Assembly (NCBI GenBank): GCA_030686995.1 | Contig: CM060696.1 | Span: 14,421,987-14,485,986 of the forward strand | Direction of reading: 5' to 3' | Length of the DNA stretch: 64,000 bases | Source of the DNA: Artemisia argyi | Lineage: Eukaryota; Streptophyta; Magnoliopsida; Asterales; Asteraceae | Shown: one piece after another, positions 63,414 through 64,000 of the stretch | Layout: every line of letters begins with the position of its first letter | Position numbering within the stretch: position 1 is the first letter of the stretch | Made by a program: the position numbers and the translations under genes | Notes under the pieces: generated by a model | Seen by the model: the letters and a program-made list of their open reading frames with translations, nothing else | The model's database searches: none | What the model was told of the DNA's origin: nothing

Positions 63414-64000
63414 TGTAACACCCCGAAATATTGATAAGCAGCGAAAGTCTAATCGGGGTCATTACAATTTAGAATACAGTCATACTTATAGAAAACAATT
63501 CAAAAGATAAGTTGATATCATTCCATGAAAACTCAAAGCACTCAGAGTTTCCAAATGTTAATTGTTTCAAAAAAGGGGTGATGAGTTTGAAAAGAATGAT
63601 ATAATTATTGAAATAAAAGGGAGGGCCTGTGTGCCCTTTTTGCCAGCTCCGTGCCATCATGCCGCTAATTTCCTGAGATAAACATGCTAAAAAGTCAATA
63701 CAACAGTTGAGTGAATCCATAGTAGTTTAAACTTGCAATAGTGTGAACACAAGTCAAATATTTTAAATAAATAAATCAAGATGATTGGTCTTGATTAAAC
63801 GGGTGACATATTGCTCCTAAGCCTCATGAAACTCAAGCCTTAACGCGGGTGATATCAAATAATGATATAATCACCTACACCACGAGGGATGTAGATGACA
63901 AGGGGCCCTCGGTGATGGTAATGTGCAAAATTTCCATGGTACCTCGAATATAGCACATCCCCTGCCAAATTATCACTTTGGCAGAGACGGGCTGCCGTCT
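63414..64000 (-). repeat. Tekay/Del 5' LTR (partial)
   Basis: Begins, on the plus strand, TGTAACACCCCGAAAT and is near-identical to 16871-17460 of the solo LTR. It includes U5 and part of R and is cut by the window end. Confidence 0.88.

Larger units (their letters stand above)
59324..64000 (-). mobile_element. Tekay/Del-type Ty3/gypsy element, truncated and decayed
   Basis: The minus strand holds, in order, a 5' LTR (64000-63414, running off the window), a tRNA-Met-type primer site, a leader, gag, protease, reverse transcriptase and RNase H. Integrase, chromodomain and 3' LTR are missing because the neighbouring LTR element cuts in at 59323/59324. Several nonsense codons and one frameshift disable gag-pol. 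The LTR belongs to the family of the solo LTR at 16871-19933. Confidence 0.9.

Overview
This window is nuclear DNA of a flowering plant. It is AT-rich and made almost entirely of nested transposable elements and their remains, with very little intact coding sequence. The mixture of Tekay/Del-type and Athila-type Ty3/gypsy LTR elements, an En/Spm (CACTA) transposon, Stowaway, Helitrons, a Cassandra-like 5S segment and tRNA-derived SINE candidates fits a eudicot with a large genome. Asteraceae is a guess from overall style and is not proven by the sequence.

Layout. Positions 1-9.5 kb hold a 1.6-kb direct repeat present twice, about 7.6 kb apart. Between the copies lie candidate exons of an unidentified gene and a complete 4.3-kb CACTA element with target duplication ATA. 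The second repeat copy carries a 378-bp Helitron whose empty site is preserved in the first copy. Positions 10.9-13.3 kb hold a composite of a Cassandra-type 5S-bearing LTR end and a gypsy LTR, a Stowaway MITE and a Helitron 3' end beside a TA microsatellite, followed by a 0.2-kb tandem repeat. Positions 15.3-16.8 kb (minus strand) hold the best host gene, a two-exon ubiquitin-like-domain gene with a further pair of degraded domains downstream. A 3.06-kb solo LTR in the same orientation (16871-19933, target duplication ACTAG) sits 28 bp upstream of its start codon.

Positions 20.0-23.3 kb hold a foldback element full of a palindromic motif, set between two TA tracts, and Helitron 3' ends. Positions 24-35 kb look gene-like but contain only exon scraps, all on the minus strand: a Raf-like MAPKKK, an STE20-type kinase, a HOTHEAD-like GMC oxidoreductase, an RSL-type bHLH and unidentified exons. 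A 2.4-kb solo LTR (28091-30508) interrupts them. Several unrelated, intron-retaining fragments in one orientation suggest transposon gene capture.

Positions 36.2-44.5 kb are an Athila-type element inserted in a TA microsatellite. It has gag and protease relics, an integrase-tail-like relic and no reverse transcriptase. Positions 44.6-48.1 kb are a probable Helitron body with unrecognised exon-like pieces. Positions 48.2-59.3 kb are a non-autonomous LTR element with a mosaic 5' LTR, tRNA-Met-type primer site and polypurine tract, and no gag-pol. It truncates the pol of a minus-strand Tekay/Del element (59.3-64.0 kb) whose 5' LTR runs off the window end.

No rRNA cluster, complete tRNA gene, CRISPR array or operon was seen. 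Most short open reading frames are chance or microsatellite products. Every assignment here was made by reading the sequence, without database searches.
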